Assembly: GCA_020635955.1 (NCBI GenBank)
Contig: JACJYW010000003.1
Coordinates: 620,001 to 684,000 of the forward strand
Source: Crocinitomicaceae bacterium
GTDB taxonomy: Bacteria; Bacteroidota; Bacteroidia; Flavobacteriales_D; Crocinitomicaceae
Direction of reading: 5' to 3'
DNA: 64,000 nucleotides
In this document: one piece after another, positions 19,472 through 26,886 of the stretch
Numbering within the stretch: position 1 is the first letter of the stretch
Layout: every line of letters begins with the position of its first letter
Made by a program: the position numbers and the translations under genes
Notes under the pieces: generated by a model
What the model saw: the letters and a program-made list of their open reading frames with translations, nothing else
Databases searched by the model: none
Told to the model about the DNA's origin: nothing

Positions 19472-19888
19472 ATGTTTGTTGAAAATCAAAATACCAACCC
19501 TCCTCCTAGACCTATTCCTAAAAGGGAATGTAAGTGTGGATGTGGACACAACTTTCAACCCAATCGCAAAGACCAGGTGTACTTGAATAAACAACACGCG
19601 GACTTCGGCTATAATCATGGCCAACGAAAAACAAAACAGGCTAACAGATTGAAGGTTGAAAAAATACTCCGCAAAAATGATCTGATACTTAAAAAATTCT
19701 TTGCCTTGAGTAAAGATCCAACGGTAACAATAATGCTTGAGAATCTAAAAGCAGATGGTTTTCGCAGCGAATATAATATTGGCCGTGAAAAAGATAAATC
19801 CGGAAACTTGTTTTTCTTTCTCTACAACTACGCATTTCGAATAGTAATAAGAGATAACAAAAAACTAATAATAATTAAGAAGTTATGA
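19472..19888 (+). CDS. Zinc-ribbon-like protein of the mobile element
   Basis: The ATG at 19472 gives 138 residues. The N-terminal part has a cysteine/histidine cluster (ECKCGCGHNFQPNRKDQVYLNKQH) that resembles a small zinc ribbon. A basic linker follows (GQRKTKQANRLKVEKILRKND), then a mixed alpha/beta C-terminus. A DNA- or RNA-binding role is plausible; no family name is certain. It is first of a rightward operon and overlaps the next gene by 4 bases (ATGA). Confidence 0.6.
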   Translation: MFVENQNTNPPPRPIPKRECKCGCGHNFQPNRKDQVYLNKQHADFGYNHGQRKTKQANRLKVEKILRKNDLILKKFFALSKDPTVTIMLENLKADGFRSEYNIGREKDKSGNLFFFLYNYAFRIVIRDNKKLIIIKKL

Positions 19889-20094
19889 AAACACCAACAC
19901 CAGTAGAATTACTAATTGAGTCTGAGGTCAACCTTCCAGATCTGTCTCAGGGAACTGCACCAGAATCATTTCCCTGGCTAAAATTTATCATTGTGACTGG
20001 CATTGTCGTACTTGCTTTTAAAGTGGCATACGATTTCAATGTAGCAAACAACAAATTCCAACCTTTAAAACCAGATCAAAATGAAGATCAATAA
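19885..20094 (+). CDS. Small single-span membrane protein A of the element
   Basis: The protein has 69 residues: a short acidic N-terminus, one membrane helix (FIIVTGIVVLAFKVAYDF) and a polar tail. It starts in an ATGA overlap with the upstream gene and itself overlaps the next gene by 14 bases, so the three are one operon. Function unknown. Confidence 0.55.
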   Translation: MKTPTPVELLIESEVNLPDLSQGTAPESFPWLKFIIVTGIVVLAFKVAYDFNVANNKFQPLKPDQNEDQ

Positions 20095-20242
20095 AACAAA
20101 CACTGATTCTGCCGATCAATTCGACAACATCAAGCTAATTACAAAGACCGTTGTCGGCGGGTTAATAATACTTGCGTCTGCGGCAGTAGTGTTAAAAATC
20201 AGCAAAGTAATGATCAAGGATCTCAGAGAAATGGGACTCTAA
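20081..20242 (+). CDS. Small single-span membrane protein B of the element
   Basis: A 53-codon frame from ATG 20081 to TAA 20240-20242, shorter than usual gene-calling cut-offs. It has a polar N-terminus and one hydrophobic helix (TVVGGLIILASAAVVLKI), then a charged tail (MIKDLREMGL). The 14-base overlap with the upstream membrane protein and the similar layout suggest a paired function, such as a two-subunit membrane complex or a holin-like pair. No homologue is recognised. Confidence 0.5.
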   Translation: MKINKTNTDSADQFDNIKLITKTVVGGLIILASAAVVLKISKVMIKDLREMGL

Positions 20243-20254
20243 GTTTTTTCAGTT

Positions 20255-20449
20255 TCACAAGGTCCCCTCCTTTTCAGCAAGTTTTAGCAATGACTTCAAG
20301 TCTTTTAAAGAGATCATTGGTGTGTATTGTCCCCAGGTCCAACGACCATTTCTCCTAACTATAAAATACCCAATCCTGCATTGTGTCTGTGGAATTTCAT
20401 TTCCGAAGTGCTGTTTTCCTGTCTCTTTAACGCGCTCTACATACTCCAT
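20255..20449 (-). CDS. Small hypothetical protein of the element
   Basis: The protein has 64 residues with a strand-rich centre (CRIGYFIVRRNGRWTWGQYTPMI) and a helical C-terminus (LKDLKSLLKLAEKEG). Its ATG lies inside the 3' end of the upstream small gene (13-base overlap), so the pair is translationally coupled. Converges with membrane protein B. Unknown function. Confidence 0.5.
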   Translation of the reverse strand: MEYVERVKETGKQHFGNEIPQTQCRIGYFIVRRNGRWTWGQYTPMISLKDLKSLLKLAEKEGTL

Positions 20450-20613
20450 TCTTTCAAACTCAAAACCTTTTTATCAAGATCTTCAGCAACCTTCATAGTT
20501 CTTCCCACAATCTTCCATCTATGTCGTCCTTTCTGACCAATATCTTTGGTGAACATAAATGGATCCTTCTTTAATTGTTCTTTTTTGTACTGTATAAATT
20601 CATTTGCTTTCAT
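20437..20613 (-). CDS. Small basic protein at the right side of the element
   Basis: A 58-codon frame from ATG 20613 to TAG 20437-20439. It is lysine-rich (MKANEFIQYKKEQLKKD, then GQKGRHRWKIVGRTMKV), cytosolic, with no motif I can name. It is the first gene of a leftward pair with the 64-residue protein. Confidence 0.45.
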   Translation of the reverse strand: MKANEFIQYKKEQLKKDPFMFTKDIGQKGRHRWKIVGRTMKVAEDLDKKVLSLKEWSM

Positions 20614-20679
20614 AATATGCTTTTACACTCTATCAATACTTTTTTCGAATCTACTTTTGGCTAACTTTTTCAAAAATAT

Positions 20680-20689
20680 CTAGTGCCAC
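20680..20689. repeat. Imperfect inverted copy of the tRNA-side element end
   Basis: CTAGTGCCAC here, against GTGGTCACTAG at 16676-16686: ten of eleven positions match when one is reversed, with one base missing. It could be the outer ends of the element or chance. Confidence 0.35.
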
Positions 20690-20692
20690 ATG

Positions 20693-20752
20693 AAACGACG
20701 TTCTTGTGAGTTAATCGACGTTGATCCCCGTTAAACGGCGTTATACTTCGTT
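20693..20752. repeat. Six tandem 10-bp units in exact helical phase
   Basis: The six consecutive 10-mers all end in GTT and five end in CGTT. Units 1, 3 and 5 are the strongest (AAACGACGTT, AATCGACGTT, AAACGGCGTT); units 2, 4 and 6 are weaker. The strong units therefore repeat every 20 bases. The block is more GC-rich than its surroundings and sits in the 215-base gap between the element and the decayed HTTM gene. No other feature is visible in that gap apart from the inverted repeat copy at 20680. Confidence 0.6.
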
Positions 20753-20828
20753 CACCCCTTTTTCTTAGGTTCGAAATCAGCGTCAAATTCATATTTTTCA
20801 AAATAATTATTCTTTATTGGACAGGGGC

Positions 20829-21737
20829 CTATCTCTTTACCATCTTTTCTCCAGTAAGGGATTTTTGATTTCCTTTAATCATGACCATTCTTTTTAACCT
20901 ACTGATATGATTATCCTCAAGAAATAGAATATAACTTATGATCATAATAATTGCAAAAGTGAATATTCCCATAAAAAAAGCAATCGCTAAATGAAAGGCA
21001 ACACCCACAATTAGAAATGGAATTTTAATTCTTTTAAACCATACAAGTAATGGAAACAAACCTTGATAAAGCAGCGTCAAATATGTGAATATTGCTGAAA
21101 GAACAACATTGTCTTGAAAGAGTGCGCTAAAAGTCGCTGAAGAAAAATGTGGTATTCTTGAAACATACATGATTGCTTCACCAGAGGTCCAATTTTCATC
21201 TGGTAATTTGTAAATGCAAGAAAAAAAGTATAGTACACATACCTGTATAAGCATGATCCTGAAAAAAACATTATTCAAAAGATTTTGATAAGGATAGAAT
21301 TTATTCTCTTTTGATACATTGTGCACAAACATCATGTAAAATAGAAGGATGTTTATTAATACTTCACCTCCAGTAAAGAATATAGATGCTTTCAAAAAAA
21401 GATTTACTGTAAAAAAGTATACCATTATAGATGAAATCCTTGGCCATATTTTTAAGAAACCTGTAAGCAGAAAAAACAATTGACCTCCAACAAAAAACTT
21501 GTAAACCCATGTCCATTCCGAATTTTTTGGATGGCTCAGTACATTCAGCAGAGAATAAAAACCAGACCATCTAAATCCTCTTGAACCTGCAATACCATTA
21601 TAACTCCACAGTTCTTGTGCTATTGGTAACAACATAAGAGTATTGATGAATAAAAAAGCCTAGACAATTTTTCTAAAGAATTCAATCTTCAATGAATATC
21701 TAAAATCTTCAATGAATATTTGAGCCAGCTTATTCAT
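20829..21737 (-). pseudogene. HTTM-domain membrane protein with in-frame amber stop
   Basis: The annotated-size frame begins only at ATG 21635, with 268 residues of an HTTM (vitamin K-dependent carboxylase-like) membrane domain: about six helices, SRGFRWSGFYSLL at the start. The same frame continues upstream through a TAG (21660-21662) to an ATG at 21737. That ATG overlaps the stop of the preceding gene (ATGAATAA), the usual operon arrangement. The reconstructed N-terminus (IEFFRKIV, stop, AFLFINTLMLLPIA) reads through as one hydrophobic helix. The natural gene is probably 302 codons with one nonsense mutation. A 20-base tandem duplication lies in the N-terminal part. Confidence 0.6.
21684..21723. 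repeat. 20-bp tandem duplication
   Basis: Two adjacent 20-base units starting AATCTTCAATGAATAT at 21684 and 21704 share their first 16 bases exactly. They lie at the N-terminal end of the HTTM pseudogene. Twenty bases is not a multiple of three, so gain or loss of a unit changes the frame. Confidence 0.8.
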
Positions 21738-22313
21738 TCAAATAATCGTAAGTAAAAACTGGCAAATAAAGCGTTCTTTGTTCTCCGGTTTTAACATTTA
21801 AATAATCACAACGAACCTCTGCTTCAACCGTTTTTTTATCAAATAAATAACTGCCGTTACTATAAGCGTAGTTTCTGAGTAAATAAGCAGCAAAAGAACA
21901 TTGAAATGCTTTCAATTTTTCATTTGGAACGTGGTCTACTTGCTCCATCTCTAGTTCAAAAAGATCCCATTTAACCAGTGAAGGGTATTGTACTCAGCGA
22001 CTGCTAAATCACCATGATAAGTACCTCTATAAATCATGTGTTTCGAAACTGCATCTTCTGTTGGACTGATCCAATCGGTTGTATCCCCATCTTCAAATTC
22101 GTATTTAATTTCAATATGATGGCCCCAAATAGGGCAAGGGGCAAACATGCTCCATTTCTGCTCAAAAATGGGCTCTGAATAAAGAGAAGAAAGATGTACC
22201 AATTTTTTTGGTAAATAGCCTTCAGGTGCTGCATAGAAGACAATCATGGCTGTATGAAACACAACAAAGAAAAGTCCAAACCACCCTAATTTCGAGTTCT
22301 TGTTTATTGGCAT
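21730..22313 (-). pseudogene. DUF5819-like membrane-anchored protein, frameshifted
   Basis: The first part (ATG 22313) has one membrane helix and the motif EPIFEQKWSMFAPCP, reminiscent of DUF5819 proteins (W-S/T-x-F-A-P). It ends early at TAG 21951-21953. The rest continues in another frame from WDLFELEMEQVDHVPNEKL to TAA 21730-21732. Joining at HWL(K)WDLFEL needs one extra base in the A run near 21974, so a one-base deletion is the likely lesion. DUF5819-like and HTTM genes sit next to each other here and both are broken. A sequencing error in a homopolymer cannot be excluded. Confidence 0.55.
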
Positions 22314-22413
22314 AAGGAGCGCCGAATTTGACCATTCTGCATTTAAAAAAAATGATTAAAAACAGTTGATTTAATGACCTCATGAAGTGTTCCGGAAATA
22401 TTAAGACGGATGA

Positions 22414-23643
22414 TTACTTTACCTCAAAAAAATATTCATTAGAATGAATATTAGTGCTTAAAGGGTATTTTCCCAAAATTCCATCAGATTCGGCATTTTT
22501 TTCTGTCATCCTATGTTTACTCACTTCAACGGAAAACTTGTACAAACCCTTTTTTTGAGGATGCAATGAATATGTGTATTCCCTAATTTCAAATGGAAGT
22601 AGATTATTTTCTGAAATTTGTTTTGCCTTTGGATACCATTCCCATTCCTCTCCAATTCTTTTGATAGAACAGTTAAGAAGAGAGTCCGCTTCATCAAAAA
22701 GGCGAAAAGTGATCAGAACAAACCTTTCAGGATCCCCTGTTGGGACCTTATGACCCGCGTATTTATTTTCAATGGTTATTTTGAACCTTATTTCATCACC
22801 CAATTTATAAGACTTATCAAAATTACTTTCCTCAATGCTCAATCCATCTAATTTCTGAGGTTCCATATCAAAAAACTTAGGAATACCGGATCCTGGAAAA
22901 TTATGAAAGTGTGATTTGCGACTGTCAAAACCACCTACAATCGGTCTTTTTGTTTCAGGCATGTGACAAGAAATGCACGTCTTTCCTTGTTCACTTGCCC
23001 AATTGTTTATCCATTCGTCACCAGTTTCGAACGAGCAGACAAGAACAGGACTTAATTGATCAACTACGTTATGACATGATAAACATAATTTTTCAGAAAG
23101 AAATCCAGGATTGGCTTTGGTTCTATGTGGTGAATCCGTGTTACCGTTAAAGCCAATAATAAATCCATCTCTTACATGACATGTTGCGCATGTGATGCTC
23201 TCTCCCTGTAATTTCCTGTCAAAATCAGGATTCGGTAAAATGGCAGGTTTTTTATAGTCACCGTCAAGGTGACCCAATAAAATATATTCCTGCTGATCTT
23301 GAAGAGGAGTATGGCAATTCAGACAAACAAGAACCCTGTCTTTTTTCATTTCGGCCTGAAACTGAAGATCCTGGAAGGCTACCGAATGGGTTGATTTTTG
23401 CCATTCCTGATATATTTCTTGATGGCAAGATCCACAGCTTTCAGCACTTATCGATTGAAGCCCTTCAGGAATTTCAAGATGTGGAATGGGTTGTTCCCAT
23501 GTTTTTGTCAGAGCAATTGTATCAAACTTTTCGACTTCCAGAGGAGAGATTGAGCCTGTATCGTTACAACTAAAAAAGGAAAATAGAGCATTGAGTATCG
23601 CAAAGACCAAAAATAACGTTGTAATTCTTTGTGCTTCAAACAA
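22414..23643 (-). CDS. Pentaheme c-type cytochrome lipoprotein
   Basis: A TTG at 23643 is the only sensible start: the frame is closed by the TAG of the upstream gene six bases before. A lipoprotein signal ends at FSFFSC. Five CxxCH heme motifs are visible: CGSCH, CLNCH, CATCH, CLSCH and CISCH. Additional histidines (THSVAF, SPHRT, SHFHNF) could be distal ligands, as in cytochrome c554-like electron carriers. The C-terminal third (YAGHKVPTGDPERFV) is an Ig-like beta domain typical of this group. It probably carries electrons in the periplasm or at the outer membrane surface. Cotranscribed with the DUF302 gene. Confidence 0.8.
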   Translation of the reverse strand: MFEAQRITTLFLVFAILNALFSFFSCNDTGSISPLEVEKFDTIALTKTWEQPIPHLEIPEGLQSISAESCGSCHQEIYQEWQKSTHSVAFQDLQFQAEMKKDRVLVCLNCHTPLQDQQEYILLGHLDGDYKKPAILPNPDFDRKLQGESITCATCHVRDGFIIGFNGNTDSPHRTKANPGFLSEKLCLSCHNVVDQLSPVLVCSFETGDEWINNWASEQGKTCISCHMPETKRPIVGGFDSRKSHFHNFPGSGIPKFFDMEPQKLDGLSIEESNFDKSYKLGDEIRFKITIENKYAGHKVPTGDPERFVLITFRLFDEADSLLNCSIKRIGEEWEWYPKAKQISENNLLPFEIREYTYSLHPQKKGLYKFSVEVSKHRMTEKNAESDGILGKYPLSTNIHSNEYFFEVK

Positions 23644-23646
23644 ACT

Positions 23647-24033
23647 CTATAAGTTTTCAATTATACTTTGTAATAACTTTTGAACCCTGATTTCAAAAGG
23701 TTCTGGTTGAATTTTTTGTTCAGAAGATGAAGTGTAAATGAGATCTGAACTTGACACTTTTATAAATCCATCATCTAACTCTTGAATTGCGATAACACAA
23801 GGATGAAGGATTTCTTTTGTTTCTTCAATATTAAGCACTTCACGTCCAATTTTTTGATTGCAAGCCCCAATAATCATGGAAGGTCGAAGATATACAACAA
23901 ATTTATCTTTAAAAGTTTGACTAATTTCAGTATGTAATGAGATCCCAAAACCACTCTCTTTCAATGATGAAGAAAGGTTTTCAACTGTCTCATCAAACGA
24001 GGCACTTATAGTTTTACTAAATTGATAGTTCAC
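23647..24033 (-). CDS. DUF302 family protein
   Basis: The protein has 128 residues. The N-terminus (FSKTISASFDETVENLSSSLKESGFGISLHTEIS) and the centre (RPSMIIGACNQKIGREVLNIEETKEILHPCVIAIQEL) match the DUF302 fold. Such small cytosolic proteins are often found next to redox and heavy-metal stress genes. Biochemical function is unknown. The gene is six bases upstream of, and in the same frame as, the pentaheme cytochrome. Confidence 0.8.
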   Translation of the reverse strand: MNYQFSKTISASFDETVENLSSSLKESGFGISLHTEISQTFKDKFVVYLRPSMIIGACNQKIGREVLNIEETKEILHPCVIAIQELDDGFIKVSSSDLIYTSSSEQKIQPEPFEIRVQKLLQSIIENL

Positions 24034-24084
24034 AATGCTTTAATTTTTTATTGATAGTAGCTGACCGCTATTAACTCAATTAAG

Positions 24085-25254
24085 TTAAGATTTTCTGCGA
24101 TTTCTTTCCTTCAAAATAAGTGTTAATTCTCTTCCACTTTGTCCAGCCGCAGAACTGTTTTCTTGTACTCTTCTCAATAAATAAGGCATTACTTTTTTAA
24201 CTGGGCCATACGGAACATATTTAACCACATTATAACCCAAATGAGCCAGATTAAAAGATATGTGGTCACTCATACCTAATAATTGTGAAAAGTATATGCG
24301 CTTGTCATTTTTTGAAATGTTCAATTCGTCCATCAGATCAACCAGATAAGCAGAGCTGTACTCATTATGTGTACCTGCACAAAACCAAATCAGATCTAAA
24401 TTTTCACACATAAATTTTAGCGCAGCGTTGAAATCTCTATCTGTTGCTTCTTTATTTTTTTGAATGGGTGAAGGATAACCTTTTTCCAATGCTCTTTCCT
24501 CTTCCTTCTCCATGTACGCACCCCTTACGAGCTTTATACCTAAGAAATAATTTTCCTGGTGAGCTCTAGCTAAACTTGAAATAAGATAATCCAATCTATC
24601 GTGTCTATAAATTTGAATCGTAGTATAAATTACTGGCTTTTTCTTGTTGAATTTTGACATCATTTCTTCAGCGATTATGTCAATTGCATCTTGAAACCAA
24701 CTATCCTCAGCATCAATGAAAATAGGCACGTCATTTTCTTTTGCGCTCGAACAAATATCATGTACTCGTTGCTTTGCTCGATCCCATTCTTCAAGCTCAG
24801 ATTCGCTCAATTCTTCTGGGCAATCATTGACTTTTTCTAATACGTCAGTTTTGCAAATTCCTGTTACTTTGAAGACAGCGAATGGAATGTTGTCATTTGT
24901 CTTAGCTGTAGATATTGTAGAGATAATTTCATCTCTTGTCAAGTCCAATTCGGTTTCATTCTCCATGCCTTCCACGGAATAATCAAGAATGGCACCGATT
25001 TTATATTCAGACAAAACAGAAATTTTTTTCTCACATTCGTTAATGGTTTCTCCTCCACAAAACTGTCTGAAGATGGTTTTTTTAATGACTCCGTTTACAG
25101 GTAAACGAAGCTTAAAAGCTATTCTTTGTGAAAAATCACCCAACTTAACCAACCATGGTTTACCGATCAATTTGAACAATCTATACGCCCATTGTAATTC
25201 TTTATTTGTCTTACTGTCAAACGCAATTTTGGTATTTTCAAATGAAAGCATCAT
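24085..25254 (-). CDS. Proline dehydrogenase
   Basis: The 389-residue protein matches the FAD-dependent PRODH barrel. Motifs are FIDAEDSWFQ (about 170-180), TIQIYRHDRLDYL, GIKLVRGAYMEKEE (about 240), GTHNEYSSAY (about 295) and a C-terminal YGPVKKVMPYLLRRVQEN that carries the substrate-binding RRxxEN. It oxidises proline to pyrroline-5-carboxylate and passes electrons to quinone. It is monofunctional, lacking the P5C dehydrogenase half of PutA. Two ATGs (25254, 25251) are equivalent. It follows the Crp-like gene by about 60 bases. Confidence 0.92.
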   Translation of the reverse strand: MMLSFENTKIAFDSKTNKELQWAYRLFKLIGKPWLVKLGDFSQRIAFKLRLPVNGVIKKTIFRQFCGGETINECEKKISVLSEYKIGAILDYSVEGMENETELDLTRDEIISTISTAKTNDNIPFAVFKVTGICKTDVLEKVNDCPEELSESELEEWDRAKQRVHDICSSAKENDVPIFIDAEDSWFQDAIDIIAEEMMSKFNKKKPVIYTTIQIYRHDRLDYLISSLARAHQENYFLGIKLVRGAYMEKEEERALEKGYPSPIQKNKEATDRDFNAALKFMCENLDLIWFCAGTHNEYSSAYLVDLMDELNISKNDKRIYFSQLLGMSDHISFNLAHLGYNVVKYVPYGPVKKVMPYLLRRVQENSSAAGQSGRELTLILKERNRRKS

Positions 25255-25312
25255 TTTTCTTTTTAGAATTATATTTGTGTGCCTAAAGTGATGACGAACT
25301 TTACTTCAACGA

Positions 25313-25951
25313 TCAAAGAAACTCTGCTTTTTTAATTAAAAGTTTGAGCGCATCTCTATCCTTTATAATCATACGTCCGGTTTCTATGGCCAATAGATTT
25401 CTATTTTCTAGTTTATTGATTATTTTTTTCGTAAAGCGCAAAGAAACATTGGACATTGATGCAATCCATTTCAAATTTGACTCAAGAATTTCACCTTTTG
25501 AATTTGACTGGCCTACTTCTTGAATATGATCGATCAATTTCAGTAAACGTTTAGTTTCTGAAGGTTCTCTTTGAAGTTGGATCATCTTTTCGACTTCAAT
25601 CATCTGATAATGTAATTGTCTTACTAACATATCAGAAATAACCTGATTTATACTCAATAATGGCTTTAAATCGTCATTCTTAAAGACCCTGATGTGCATA
25701 TTAGTGGAAGCAATAAACTCATAAAATGATTTTGGTTGATCATGTATCAAATGAAATAAGTCTGCAAACTCATTGTTTCTCCTAACTAAGATTGGGCGTT
25801 CATTTTTGGTTAGAATAAGACTTCCGTCTTCAACAAATACGGTTGAATTAAGGAGCTCTTCTTCAATTACAAAAGAATCTCCTTTCAACAATTTAAGTCT
25901 TTTAGATTCTACACAAGAAGTAACAGTATTTAGTAGTTCATTCAAATCCAT
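25313..25951 (-). CDS. Crp/Fnr superfamily-like regulator with degenerate HTH
   Basis: This 212-residue protein has an N-terminal cyclic-nucleotide-binding-like beta roll with weak motifs, a long dimerisation helix (MLVRQLHYQMIEVEKMIQL) and a C-terminal winged helix (NLKWIASMSNVSLRFTKKIINKLENRNLL). The recognition helix lacks the ExxxR pattern of the other two Crp/Fnr proteins in this window, so it probably reads a different site. A TGAT-N4-ATCA site is centred 57 bases upstream of its ATG, with a -7-like TATATTTA at 25972-25979. It is therefore likely a target of the regulon. Confidence 0.7.
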   Translation of the reverse strand: MDLNELLNTVTSCVESKRLKLLKGDSFVIEEELLNSTVFVEDGSLILTKNERPILVRRNNEFADLFHLIHDQPKSFYEFIASTNMHIRVFKNDDLKPLLSINQVISDMLVRQLHYQMIEVEKMIQLQREPSETKRLLKLIDHIQEVGQSNSKGEILESNLKWIASMSNVSLRFTKKIINKLENRNLLAIETGRMIIKDRDALKLLIKKAEFL

Positions 25952-26002
25952 CAGAATTATCTCTCAGTAGATAAATATATTCTGATGAGGAAAAATATTA
26001 TA

Positions 26003-26014
26003 TGATTCAAATCA
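26003..26014. promoter_or_regulatory. FNR/DNR-type site, 25313-25951 gene
   Basis: TGATTCAAATCA, a perfect TGAT-N4-ATCA. Its centre is 41-42 bases from the start point predicted from TATATTTA on the minus strand. Confidence 0.7.
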
Positions 26015-26034
26015 TACGAACAACATTGAAAACA

Positions 26035-26745
26035 CTACGTAAATGCACTGGCTTCTTTTGCTAATTTTTGAATATCAGGAACAACTATGGATTTTCCAAC
26101 TAATTGTATGATACCATCCTGATTAAGTTGTGAAAGTGTTCTAATAGCAGTTTCAGTTGTTGTTCCAGCTATGTCTGCAATTTCCGCTCTGGACAACGAA
26201 ACATTTATTGTTTTGCCATCCTCTTCAAAACCAAATGTTTCGTGAATATGTAAGATAGATTCAGATATTCTTTCTCTGACAGTTTTTTGTGCAAGATTAA
26301 TCAAATGAAGTTCTGCATTTCTTAGGTCTTTCGTCAATTGCTTAATAATGTTTAACGAAAGATCTGAATTTTTTTCAATTAATGACATGCAATTTTCCTT
26401 TGCCAAATGACAAACATAACAATCCTCCATTGCCGTCGCAGTAGCTTGATAAGGTTCATTGCTCAAAAGAGCTCTGTATCCAAGTATATCTCCAGAACCT
26501 GCGAATCTCACTACCTGTTCCTTACCATCTTCTCCGAGCTTTGAAAGCTTAACTTTTCCTGAGTAAATGCAATACAACCCATGAGAATAGTTCCCCTGAT
26601 AAAAAATATTCTGTCCCTTTTTATAAAAATTACTTCCCTTATTCTGTGACAGCTGTGCCTTTTCTGCCAGAGATAAAGCACAAAATATTTTGCTGTCATT
26701 GGTGCACTCTGCGCATAAAGGTATTTGTGAATGACCTTCTTTCAT
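26035..26745 (-). CDS. fnr: FNR-like Crp-family transcription factor with cysteine cluster
   Basis: The 236-residue protein has N-terminal cysteines at 11, 14 and 22 (CAECTNDSKIFC). Further cysteines near residue 110 (MEDCYVC) sit at the place of the fourth [4Fe-4S] ligand of E. coli FNR. The effector domain (GQNIFYQGNYSHGLYCIYSGKVKL) and HTH (LSRAEIADIAGTTTETAIRTLSQL) are clear. The recognition helix has E-x-x-I-R, keeping the Glu and Arg that contact TGA in FNR and CRP. It is the best candidate for binding the TGAT-N4-ATCA sites in response to oxygen loss or NO. A site in the divergent gap towards moeA could also serve autoregulation. Confidence 0.85.
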   Translation of the reverse strand: MKEGHSQIPLCAECTNDSKIFCALSLAEKAQLSQNKGSNFYKKGQNIFYQGNYSHGLYCIYSGKVKLSKLGEDGKEQVVRFAGSGDILGYRALLSNEPYQATATAMEDCYVCHLAKENCMSLIEKNSDLSLNIIKQLTKDLRNAELHLINLAQKTVRERISESILHIHETFGFEEDGKTINVSLSRAEIADIAGTTTETAIRTLSQLNQDGIIQLVGKSIVVPDIQKLAKEASAFT

Positions 26746-26822
26746 GACATAATTGAATTATTCTGATCATAAAGCTACTTTGAAATGACCGTAGCAAAAC
26801 AAAGAGCTGTCACACATTAATA

Positions 26823-26834
26823 TGATTAATATCA
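26823..26834. promoter_or_regulatory. FNR/DNR-type site, moeA operon
   Basis: TGATTAATATCA, a perfect match. GAACTTTG at 26859-26866 serves as -7, putting the predicted start near 26870, about 41.5 bases from the site centre. The moeA ATG is at 26887. Confidence 0.8.
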
Positions 26835-26886
26835 CATTTTTCTTATTGATTTAATTACGAACTTTGCTTGTAACTATAGCGTAAAA

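Larger units (their letters stand above)
16676..20752. mobile_element. Cryptic serine-recombinase element at tRNA-Arg (boundaries provisional)
   Basis: A block of about 4 kb contains a large serine recombinase beginning at the tRNA 3' end, a MerR-like regulator, a zinc-ribbon-like protein and several very short genes. No household gene interrupts it. The left end reads GTGGTCACTAG (16676-16686). Near the right end is its imperfect inverted copy CTAGTGCCAC (20680-20689), directly followed by a 10-bp repeat array. I found no second direct copy of the tRNA 3' end. Relaxase, replication and transposase genes are absent, so it is either a minimal integrative element or a remnant. Confidence 0.5.

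Noticed and set aside
22353..22364. TGATTAAAAACA, one mismatch from the regulon site, upstream of the decayed DUF5819-like gene
   Set aside because: No -7 element at the expected distance and no flanking ATA/TAT; likely chance in AT-rich DNA.
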